From Candidatus Thalassarchaeaceae archaeon (GTDB lineage: Archaea; Thermoplasmatota; Poseidoniia; Poseidoniales; Thalassarchaeaceae): a stretch of DNA of 8,508 nucleotides. The translations under genes were made by a program, and so were the position numbers. Position 1 is the stretch's first letter, and each line of letters opens with the position of its first letter. Below, in pieces: positions 1-5,452 of the stretch. Location: NCBI GenBank assembly GCA_013330385.1, contig DUIL01000095.1, forward strand, positions 1 through 8,508, read 5' to 3'. The notes beneath the pieces were generated by a model. It ran no database searches and had not been told where the DNA came from. It saw nothing but the letters and a program-made list of their open reading frames with translations.

Positions 1-999
1 AAGCCTGCTGATTACGACAAGAAACAGGGCCTCTACGCAATGGAAGAAATTCTAGAAGATTTAGAAGGTGTAGTTAGAATGGAAATTCGACCTACTGGAT
101 TACTAGATCCTAATATTGTAGTACGAAGAACCGAGGGGCAAATGGATGATCTTCTAGGTGAAATCAATGAGCGTATCAAGAAAGGAGAGAGAGTATTAGT
201 CACGGTGATGACCATCAAATTTGCAGAAGAAGTTGCAGCCTATCTTGAAAGAATGGGAATCAAGGCTCACTACTTGCATTCAGAGATTGATACACTGGAG
301 AGAACTGAAATTATCAAGGCATTAAGAATTGGACATATTGATGTAATTGTCGGAATAAATCTGCTTAGAGAAGGACTCGACATTCCAGAGGTTTCTCTAG
401 TTGCGATTTTCGATGCCGACCGCCAAGGATTCCTTCGTAACGAACGCTCTTTACTGCAAACAATTGGTCGAGCATCTCGAAATGTCAACGGTCAAGTGAT
501 TCTCTATGCGGACTCAGTTTCTTCAGCAATGGAAGCTTCAATCAAACAAACAAATGCTCGTAGAATAAGGCAAGAAGCCTTCAATGTAGAGCATGGAATT
601 GAACCAAAAACAATCCAGAAGGCACTACCAGTCATGGGTTCAGATGTCGAGGATCTGCTAGCGGGTGCCGCTGGTAAAGGTAAGACTGGGGGCCGAAGAT
701 TGGTCGGTAAGAAACCGGGTAAGAAGGGGATTGAAAGAATAGTGCGAAAATTTGGACTAGGTGCTGGCTCATGGAATTCTACAGATTCGGTTCTAGATAA
801 TATCAGTCAACCAGAATGGGTGGCAGCAGCATTTGAGGCTGTAGATGGAGCAGATGAAGAAAGCCTTGGAGATGATAGTGAAAGAGCGAAACTAATTTCT
901 CGATTAGAGAAGGAAATGAAGCAAGCAGCGGCGCGGCTTGATTTCGAACGTGCTGCGGCTTTGCGCGATAGAATATACCAACTCGACATCGCTGAATGA
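1..999 (+). CDS. uvrB: UvrABC excinuclease subunit B, C-terminal part (5' truncated by window)
   Basis: UvrB is the DNA-damage verification helicase of nucleotide excision repair; it receives DNA from UvrA and recruits the nuclease UvrC. The frame is open from the first base, so 332 C-terminal residues are seen, about half of a full UvrB. Visible family signatures are RPTGLLDP, the RVLVT strand and [11 protein letters not shown] segment of helicase domain 2, the block [16 protein letters not shown], and the arginine-finger region [12 protein letters not shown]. After [11 protein letters not shown] comes a linker with a Gly/Lys/Arg-rich patch (about fragment residues 214-236). The last 35 residues form a UVR motif ([20 protein letters not shown]), the coiled hairpin that binds UvrC. 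UvrABC is bacterial in origin and present in only some archaea, mostly mesophiles, so this is an anciently transferred gene in an archaeal setting. The next gene begins almost at its stop, suggesting co-transcription. The N-terminal ATPase motifs lie outside the window. Confidence 0.97.
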   Translation, partial: KPADYDKKQGLYAMEEILEDLEGVVRMEIRPTGLLDPNIVVRRTEGQMDDLLGEINERIKKGERVLVTVMTIKFAEEVAAYLERMGIKAHYLHSEIDTLERTEIIKALRIGHIDVIVGINLLREGLDIPEVSLVAIFDADRQGFLRNERSLLQTIGRASRNVNGQVILYADSVSSAMEASIKQTNARRIRQEAFNVEHGIEPKTIQKALPVMGSDVEDLLAGAAGKGKTGGRRLVGKKPGKKGIERIVRKFGLGAGSWNSTDSVLDNISQPEWVAAAFEAVDGADEESLGDDSERAKLISRLEKEMKQAAARLDFERAAALRDRIYQLDIAE

Positions 1000-1021
1000 G
1001 TTATCCTTAGACTTCGGCGGA

Positions 1022-2035
1022 TTGAATACGAAAGAGCGAGCCGACCAACTTGTGACAACATACTCGCGCGACGACTTCACCGCTCCCGTTGAGGATTATG
1101 ACTTCTCAAAAGCCAGTGATGTTCGTTCTCTCATCGACCAAATGGCGAAGGCTGGTGGATTTACAGCAACTAAACTCGCGCACGCGCGCGATGTTTTGCG
1201 AAATAGCATTAGCAAATGTAATGATGAAGATGTGTTGAATTGGTTGTCATTCCCTGCCTGTCTTTGTGCAACAGGAACTAGGGGGTTCTTTCTTGAGGCA
1301 GTCAAAAGTAAGGCCTTCAATGTCATCATAACTACTTGTGGAACCCTAGACCATGATATTGCACGGACTTACCAAGATTACTTCCACGGTGATTTCAATC
1401 TAGATGATATAGCACTAGGTGAAGAAGGTTTGAACAGACTTGGAAATGTAATTGTCCCAAATGAGTGCTACGGGGAGATCCTTGAACGAGTAGTTTTGCC
1501 ATGGTTAGTTGAAATCGAAGAAGAGAGGACTGTTGAACGGCCTGACAACCCCTGGCTTGGCTTTGGTTCAGTAGAACTTTGTTGGGCCATGGGAGATCGC
1601 ATTGAGGATGAAACATCTCTACTATATTGGGTAGCAAAACATCGTATTCCTATGGTAATCCCTGGACTATCTGATGGATCAATAGGTGCTCAACTATTCA
1701 TGCACCGCCAAAAGAATCCTAACTTCATGGTTGACTTCCTTGCTGATGAACAAATTCTCTCAGACCTAACTTGGACGGCGGAGGAGTCACATGCATTGAT
1801 GGTTGGAGGAGGCATTTCGAAACATCATGTGATTTGGTGGAATCAATATCGAGATGGTCTTGACTCCGCTGTTGGGATAACTACCGCACCTGAATATGAT
1901 GGTTCACTTTCAGGGGCGAGACTCAAGGAAGCGATTTCTTGGGGTAAAATTCGTCCAGAAGCCCCCCAAGTAGTAGTAGAAGGTGATGCTTCAGTAATTC
2001 TACCGATTCTTGGCGCGGACTTATTCCGCGATTGA
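1022..2035 (+). CDS. dys: Deoxyhypusine synthase
   Basis: Transfers the aminobutyl group of spermidine to one lysine of translation factor aIF5A in an NAD-dependent reaction, the first step to hypusine/deoxyhypusine. With the start used here the protein has 337 residues. Visible family features are PVEDYDFSKASD near residues 22-33, TTCGTLDHDIAR (104-115), RLGNVIVPNE (139-148), LSDGSIGAQLF with the spermidine-binding Asp218, GGGISKHH (262-269) and EAISWGKI with the catalytic Lys309, equivalent to human Lys329. All the key residues I can place are present. No ATG exists before the conserved domain. TTG at 1022 and GTG at 1052 are the plausible starts; an upstream TTG at 938 would overlap uvrB by about 60 bases and add poorly justified residues. 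None has a convincing Shine-Dalgarno sequence. The gene probably shares a transcript with uvrB. Function is near certain; the start is uncertain. Confidence 0.95.
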   Translation: MNTKERADQLVTTYSRDDFTAPVEDYDFSKASDVRSLIDQMAKAGGFTATKLAHARDVLRNSISKCNDEDVLNWLSFPACLCATGTRGFFLEAVKSKAFNVIITTCGTLDHDIARTYQDYFHGDFNLDDIALGEEGLNRLGNVIVPNECYGEILERVVLPWLVEIEEERTVERPDNPWLGFGSVELCWAMGDRIEDETSLLYWVAKHRIPMVIPGLSDGSIGAQLFMHRQKNPNFMVDFLADEQILSDLTWTAEESHALMVGGGISKHHVIWWNQYRDGLDSAVGITTAPEYDGSLSGARLKEAISWGKIRPEAPQVVVEGDASVILPILGADLFRD

Positions 2036-2041
2036 GAAAAC

Positions 2042-2055
2042 GGCAATTCGTTGCC
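2042..2055 (+). other. Short hairpin with UUCG loop after the deoxyhypusine synthase stop
   Basis: GGCAA-TTCG-TTGCC is a perfect 5-bp stem closed around a TTCG tetraloop, seven bases after the dys stop codon. In RNA, UUCG loops are stable when closed by C-G; here the closing pair is A-U, so stability is modest. No U-tract follows, so I do not call it a terminator. It may be a 3'-end or intergenic RNA structure between dys and the Hc1-like gene, or chance. Confidence 0.3.
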
Positions 2056-2112
2056 TTGAGGACACATATGTCGGGGTATTGCTTAAGAGGCGTCGTTGCA
2101 CGGAGACGGCTT

Positions 2113-2289
2113 ATGTCCGTAGAGGCTATGTTACAAGGGATGATAGACACACTAGAAGATGCAATGAAGGACGCTGCTAAGCACGACAAGGGTGTTAACG
2201 CAGCTGGAACTCGAGTTCGCAAGGCTATGCAGGGAATCAAGGCATCAGCACAGGACGTTCGAAAGAAGGTCCAAGATGACCGAAATTGA
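2113..2289 (+). CDS. Small basic histone H1-like protein, Hc1 family (nucleoid protein candidate)
   Basis: A 58-residue, lysine/arginine-rich and probably all-helical protein. Its core, KGVNAAGTRVRKAMQ (residues 26-40) followed by IKASAQDVRKKVQ (42-54), resembles from memory the KGNKAAGTRVRK...AQ.(I/V)RK.VQ pattern of the Hc1 histone-H1-like family, known from chlamydial Hc1 and from roughly 58-residue proteins of Bacteroidetes. The acidic/hydrophobic N-terminal helix (residues 1-20) also fits, as does the length. Family members are DNA-binding, chromosome-condensing proteins or are presumed to be. I start at ATG 2113, which has GGAG at 2102-2105, seven bases upstream; an in-frame ATG at 2068 would add 15 unconserved residues. 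There is no long Lys/Ala/Pro tail as in chlamydial Hc1. The gene lies 77 bases after dys and converges on the minus-strand gene ending at 2297. DNA binding is inferred from family resemblance, not shown. Confidence 0.8.
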   Translation: MSVEAMLQGMIDTLEDAMKDAAKHDKGVNAAGTRVRKAMQGIKASAQDVRKKVQDDRN

Positions 2290-2308
2290 GCGTATTTCAC
2301 TCAATTTC
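2282..2308. repeat. 9-bp perfect inverted repeat spanning two convergent stop codons
   Basis: GAAATTGAG (2282-2290) is perfectly inverted as CTCAATTTC (2300-2308) with a 9-base spacer. The left arm contains the last codons and stop of the Hc1-like gene; the right arm encodes the C-terminal residues of the minus-strand SDR-like gene, whose stop lies in the spacer. Either transcript could fold the same hairpin, so it may act as a shared 3'-end structure for both genes. Archaeal termination relies mainly on U-rich tracts, and none is obvious here, so a 3'-end stabilising or processing role is as likely as termination. Confidence 0.5.
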
Positions 2309-3010
2309 AGAATGGGCAAATAGTTCCATTAGACCAACACGCATGGCAGTCAGCGGATGCCATCCTTCTTCGATTCCTATAGCTTTCAGAGTATCGTGAA
2401 GAGGAGATAGATCTGGGCGTTCGATAATGCCTGTGAATTGATAGGATGCAGGACTAGTAATCCTTGAGAGAGATTCAATCGTATGCGTCAGGCCGAGTGC
2501 ATCTGTGTATCGGTTCCATAGCATTCCCATTTCGTGAAGAACTGCTTCAGCCGACCAAGCTCTTCGACCTGCCAAATCAATCACACCTTGAGAAATAACA
2601 TCAGCATCTGCTAGAGCCAAGAGGGTGACAGCATCTGCTGCATCACGGATATGGACCCAATGGCGGGCTTCTATGTCTGGGGGTGCAACACCTTCAGCAC
2701 CTTCTTTGACCCAATCCACCCATTCATAGAGAACTTCTCCGCCCCAACCAATTACTCCCTCTGGAACCAGCAAATCATGAACCCGGACAATTGTATTGGG
2801 TCCATCTTCTGTAACTTCAGCAGGTTCATCGGTATCAGATTCGGCAGGAATTACTGAGATATCTGCCGAAGTTACCAACTCACCGATAGACATCACAACA
2901 TCTGCTGCTTCTGCTACTGTGACTATCGTAGCGCCAGCTCGAATCAAACGATTTGTAATCGCGTGAAATACCGCATCTGCAGTTCCAAGAAGGAAGACTG
3001 CCTTCGACAT
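2297..3010 (-). CDS. Shortened extended-SDR (NAD-dependent epimerase/dehydratase-like) protein, probably non-catalytic
   Basis: A 237-residue protein that reads as a remnant of an extended short-chain dehydrogenase/epimerase. Residues 3-32 look like the first beta-alpha-beta of a Rossmann fold (AVFLLGT...RLIRAGATIVTV), but only the first glycine of the usual GxxGxxG is present. Residues 76-90 (RVHDLLVPEGVIGWG) match the segment that is usually R..NVYGPG. HWVHIRDAADAV (117-128) is the typical (D/H)(F/W)VHVxDxAxA motif, and GWHPLTAMRVGLMEL (216-230) the typical C-terminal end. Only about 40 residues separate the Rossmann start from the RVHDL segment, where full-length members have well over 100, and no YxxxK catalytic motif is visible. 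ATG 3010 is chosen; a GTG directly before it (3013) is possible. GGAG lies very close upstream. The gene follows the aminotransferase by 60 bases on the same strand, suggesting an operon. Substrate is unknown. Confidence 0.65.
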   Translation of the reverse strand: MSKAVFLLGTADAVFHAITNRLIRAGATIVTVAEAADVVMSIGELVTSADISVIPAESDTDEPAEVTEDGPNTIVRVHDLLVPEGVIGWGGEVLYEWVDWVKEGAEGVAPPDIEARHWVHIRDAADAVTLLALADADVISQGVIDLAGRRAWSAEAVLHEMGMLWNRYTDALGLTHTIESLSRITSPASYQFTGIIERPDLSPLHDTLKAIGIEEGWHPLTAMRVGLMELFAHSEIE

Positions 3011-3012
3011 CA

Positions 3013-3027
3013 CTCCTTCGGTGAAGG
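3013..3027 (-). promoter_or_regulatory. Ribosome binding site partly inside a small hairpin
   Basis: Read on the minus strand, CCTTC-ACC-GAAGG (3027-3015) forms a 5-bp stem with a 3-base loop, and the GGAG Shine-Dalgarno sequence (3016-3013) overlaps its 3' arm. ATG follows two bases later. The structure could reduce translation of the SDR-like gene relative to the aminotransferase upstream. The stem is short and its effect is inferred. Confidence 0.35.
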
Positions 3028-3070
3028 GGCTCCCACATTGTTCTGACTGTTGGGCCGATTCAATTATTGG

Positions 3071-4630
3071 TTATGCTGAGGCACCAACTGAAACTTCTTG
3101 CTCTTGTGCAATGAAGTAATCTAAGCAATCTTTGACAATAGAGACTATTAGATCTATTTCGGCACTTGTCAAACCGAAATGTGGAGTGAATCTGAGAGCA
3201 TTCTTCCCACCGTGTATGACACCTAGGCCTTGTTCACGACACCACTCTTCAACACCTCCGTATCCGACGACCGGGAACCGTTCTGGATCCAATTCAGCAC
3301 ACAAAAGTAGACCGGTTCCCTGGACTAAGGTGATACATTCGGGGTATTCAGACTGTAATTGAGTCAATTTAGAAACTAATTCTGCTCCTGAATCACGAAT
3401 GTTATTGCGCATCTCAGGAGTTATTCTTTTGAGAACTGAGACTGCAGTTTCTAGAGCTCTAGGATTAGTTGTCATTGTGTTACCATAGACTCCGACCACG
3501 TAAAGGCCAGCCGCTCGTTCAGAAAGCCCAATGACTGAAAGTGGGTATTGCCCTGCATTCAATGCCTTGGACCAGGTCTCTAAATCTGGCACTTCAGCAT
3601 CTTGGAAACCCGGATAATCGACAACTGAAAGACAACCTTGACCTCGTAGACCTGCTTGAATTGAGTCGACAAGTAACAACGAGCCATGTTCTTTTGTTAG
3701 CCGACGCGCCTCATCATAGAATTCCCTAGTAATACACTGTCCAGGGCTTCCTTCACCTTGTACTGGCTCCATTGCCATGAGTTCGATGAAGAAGCCCTCT
3801 GATTCAGCACGAGCAAATGTTGACTGCAAATCCGCTATATTATTTGATTCAACAATAAGGACATTTGAACGATCACGGAAGGTTGCTAGATTCTTTTCGT
3901 ATCCATCTCGGCATGAATCGGAGATTGAGGCAGGGCGCTGTGTACGGCCATGGAAAGCCTGCTTCAAAGCAACCAACTTGATTGGTTTACCTTCATGACG
4001 CCCTCCAGATTCAGTCATCTGATTGGCATTCACATCAGCGATTCTCATTCCAATGGTCACAGACTCAGAACCACTATTGAGACAAACAAATCGATGGAAG
4101 GGGCAACTCCCTCGAGTGTGACCAACTTCTACGCGAAGAGCGTCGGCGAGGCGTTTTTGACTAAATGAAGGAGTCATGACATTAGCCATGACCCAATTCT
4201 TAGACATGGCTTCTATGATTTGATCTGGTCCATGACCTGCTCCAAGCATACCATATCCGCCATTATCGTGTAATACGCTTCCGTGGACAGTTACAATCCA
4301 AGGACCACGTGCGGAGATTGGTATGTACGGATTTACTGTCTCAGGCTTGTAAAAATTGACAAAATCCGCCTGAAGTGCGTCTACTAGTTCTGCTTCATTC
4401 AACATCAAAGTGGCTGAACCTACTTCATCTCGCAGTGCAAGGTGTGCTAGATGAGCTTCTTCTATTGCTCTAACTAGACTTGAATCTGAGATGCTGAAAG
4501 CGGAAATTACAGCATCTGGAAGGCCTACTGTTCGTGGAGTTCCAGAGTGGGAGCGGATATCTTTGAGGAGGTCCAAACACGCTGTCATCACAACGCGAAT
4601 GAGGGAATGCACATCAACGTTCTCCGTCAT
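3071..4630 (-). CDS. Class III PLP-dependent aminotransferase with about 100-residue N-terminal extension
   Basis: A 519-residue fold-type I, class III aminotransferase (the ornithine/acetylornithine/lysine aminotransferase superfamily). The core shows NSGSESVTIGMRIAD (185-199), the phosphate/ring contact AFHGRT (226-231), MAMEPVQGEG (286-294), LLLVDSIQAGLRGQG (318-332) with the PLP-nitrogen Asp322, and ETWSKALNAG (351-360) with the presumed Schiff-base Lys355. LRFTPHF (479-485) carries the carboxylate-binding Arg480. Two oddities are visible. Residues 1-100 form a helical extension ahead of the usual start of the fold; ordinary members are 400-450 residues long. The usual D-E-(I/V)-Q motif reads D-S-I-Q. 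Substrate cannot be told from sequence. ATG 4630 is preceded by no strong ribosome binding site. It appears to be the first gene of a two-gene unit with the SDR-like gene, read from the repeat-rich divergent region at 4631-4866. Confidence 0.9.
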   Translation of the reverse strand: MTENVDVHSLIRVVMTACLDLLKDIRSHSGTPRTVGLPDAVISAFSISDSSLVRAIEEAHLAHLALRDEVGSATLMLNEAELVDALQADFVNFYKPETVNPYIPISARGPWIVTVHGSVLHDNGGYGMLGAGHGPDQIIEAMSKNWVMANVMTPSFSQKRLADALRVEVGHTRGSCPFHRFVCLNSGSESVTIGMRIADVNANQMTESGGRHEGKPIKLVALKQAFHGRTQRPASISDSCRDGYEKNLATFRDRSNVLIVESNNIADLQSTFARAESEGFFIELMAMEPVQGEGSPGQCITREFYDEARRLTKEHGSLLLVDSIQAGLRGQGCLSVVDYPGFQDAEVPDLETWSKALNAGQYPLSVIGLSERAAGLYVVGVYGNTMTTNPRALETAVSVLKRITPEMRNNIRDSGAELVSKLTQLQSEYPECITLVQGTGLLLCAELDPERFPVVGYGGVEEWCREQGLGVIHGGKNALRFTPHFGLTSAEIDLIVSIVKDCLDYFIAQEQEVSVGASA

Positions 4631-4641
4631 CTGGATACCGT

Positions 4642-4652
4642 GATTCGGAATC
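4642..4652. repeat. Small dyad GATTC-G-GAATC near the aminotransferase start
   Basis: GATTC and GAATC flank a single central G, forming a perfect 5+5 dyad centred 17 bases upstream of the aminotransferase ATG. It would lie in the aminotransferase 5' leader. Possible operator half-sites or chance. Confidence 0.3.
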
Positions 4653-4672
4653 TTATCTGCATCCGGTTCCTG

Positions 4673-4690
4673 TCAGAATAGAAGTTCTGA
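4673..4690. repeat. Dyad TCAGAA-N6-TTCTGA
   Basis: A perfect 6-bp inverted repeat with a 6-base spacer (TAGAAG), spanning 18 bp in the aminotransferase leader/promoter region. Size and spacing fit a dimeric regulator operator. It overlaps the left arm of the longer inverted repeat beginning at 4687. Confidence 0.4.
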
Positions 4691-4772
4691 TAATCACCCT
4701 AATAATCAAAGTGACTTTAGTTTTCCAATTGAAAATTTCATTTCTGGTGTAATTTTCCAATTGGATTATCAG
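4687..4772. repeat. 9-bp inverted repeat flanking the AT-rich promoter core
   Basis: CTGATAATC (4687-4695) is perfectly inverted as GATTATCAG (4764-4772), with 68 bp between. A further same-orientation ATAATC lies at 4702-4707, 12 bp after the copy inside the left arm, so the element occurs as one near-tandem pair and one distant inverted copy. The arrangement resembles spaced regulator half-sites around two divergent promoters. Confidence 0.45.
4721..4763. repeat. 11-bp direct repeat TTTTCCAATTG (two copies, 32 bp apart)
   Basis: Perfect copies lie at 4721-4731 and 4753-4763, offset by 32 bp, close to three helical turns, which would place bound proteins on the same DNA face. Each contains the palindrome CAATTG, and the second extends to the perfect 10-bp palindrome TCCAATTGGA (4756-4765). 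Both copies lie between the arms of the GATTATCAG inverted repeat. They are likely regulator sites or tandem promoter elements. Confidence 0.5.
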
Positions 4773-4774
4773 TC

Positions 4775-4782
4775 TTAATTAA
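4775..4782 (+). promoter_or_regulatory. Candidate TATA-like element for the PRC-barrel-like gene
   Basis: TTAATTAA is a perfect 8-bp palindrome at the right edge of the AT-rich core. It lies 84 bases before the ATG at 4867 and would place a transcript start near 4805, just before a purine-rich leader. The match to an archaeal TATA box is loose. Confidence 0.3.
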
Positions 4783-4866
4783 CCGATAGATTAAGTGCTA
4801 ATCGGTGGAAGGAGGCCTAGGGAACAGCACGGGGGATGCACAAGCCCAACCCACTGAGGGACAATA

Positions 4867-5451
4867 ATGAGCGAAGAATACCGTATTCAGGAACTGCTAC
4901 AGAGAGAGGTGTATGTTGGAGATACACTTGTTGGAATTATAACTGGCGAGAGATCACATCCAAGAGACGAATTCGTCAAATCCATGCGTCTTGAAGTAGT
5001 GGACAATGTAGCAGGAGAATACATGAGGAAACCTGCTGATGCTGCTCCTTTATCGAAGGAACTCGTACATAGCATCAGACCGGATGGGGGTGTCAAACTC
5101 TCCAAATCCATGCGCGAGCTTCAACGTAGGTGGCGCAACACTATTCGCATTGATGAACAACTCTGGGCACCTGATGAATTACTCGATCGTGCTGTAATGG
5201 ATAATGATGGAATTGATTTGGGTAATGTCATTGGATTTGTGAAAGTCAAAAGGACATACCGAGGAATTGTCATTAATACTCACACAATTTTGCGTAGAAA
5301 GTACCAACTTCCTGAGCAGATTATCATTCCAGTCAAGCAATTGGCCCGAACTACAGCCTTCCTTGATGAACTAATTCTTCGGTGTACTGCAACTCGCTTA
5401 GTAACTCTTCCAAGTTACATTGCTCTAAACGGCAACGATAATGAAGAGTGA
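4867..5451 (+). CDS. Probable tandem PRC-barrel-domain protein, function unknown
   Basis: A 194-residue soluble protein without signal peptide or membrane segment. I read it as two related beta-rich units. Unit 1 (about 10-85) runs LLQREVYVGDTLVGIITGE, then MRLEVVDNV and PLSKELVHSI...GVKLSKS. Unit 2 (about 104-185) runs LLDRAVMDNDGIDLGNVIG, then IVINTHTILRRKY and IIIPVKQLAR. The order of an LLxRxV strand, a VG/IG turn, further strands, and an (I/P)(P/L)xxxL segment fits PRC-barrel domains. The two units are joined by a basic stretch (RELQRRWR, 84-90). PRC-barrels occur in RimM, photosynthetic reaction centre H subunits and archaeal cell-division proteins (CdvA; haloarchaeal CdpB), so a scaffold role is plausible. 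ATG 4867 has TGAGGG at 4855-4860, six bases upstream. It ends one base before the convergent hydrolase. The fold is inferred by eye and no function is assigned. Confidence 0.75.
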   Translation: MSEEYRIQELLQREVYVGDTLVGIITGERSHPRDEFVKSMRLEVVDNVAGEYMRKPADAAPLSKELVHSIRPDGGVKLSKSMRELQRRWRNTIRIDEQLWAPDELLDRAVMDNDGIDLGNVIGFVKVKRTYRGIVINTHTILRRKYQLPEQIIIPVKQLARTTAFLDELILRCTATRLVTLPSYIALNGNDNEE

Positions 5452-5452
5452 A

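Larger units (their letters stand above)
4631..4866. promoter_or_regulatory. Divergent intergenic regulatory region
   Basis: This 236-bp region separates the minus-strand aminotransferase from the plus-strand PRC-barrel-like gene, so both promoters must lie here. The middle (about 4680-4800) is strongly AT-rich; the right end (4803-4860) is G/A-rich. It holds an 11-bp direct repeat, a 9-bp inverted repeat and several small dyads, listed separately. TTAATTAA at 4775-4782 is a perfect palindrome and the best TATA-like element for the rightward gene, predicting a start near 4805 and a leader of about 60 bases. I cannot pick one clear TATA box for the leftward gene. No protein-coding signal is visible inside. 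Confidence 0.6.

Noticed and set aside
2032..2112. Longer N-terminus for the Hc1-like protein (TTG 2032 or ATG 2068)
   Set aside because: The extra residues are unlike the family, the 58-residue form matches the usual size, and GGAG is correctly placed before ATG 2113.
2651..2857. Plus-strand open frame of 68 codons within the SDR-like gene
   Set aside because: It is antisense to a longer gene with recognisable motifs and shows no family resemblance or ribosome binding site.
3132..4168. Several plus-strand open frames opposite the aminotransferase
   Set aside because: They are composition-driven shadows of the conserved minus-strand gene and their translations show no domain-like pattern.
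4687..4772. The inverted repeat as mobile-element ends
   Set aside because: There is no transposase, no target-site duplication, and only 68 bp between the arms; a regulatory role is simpler.
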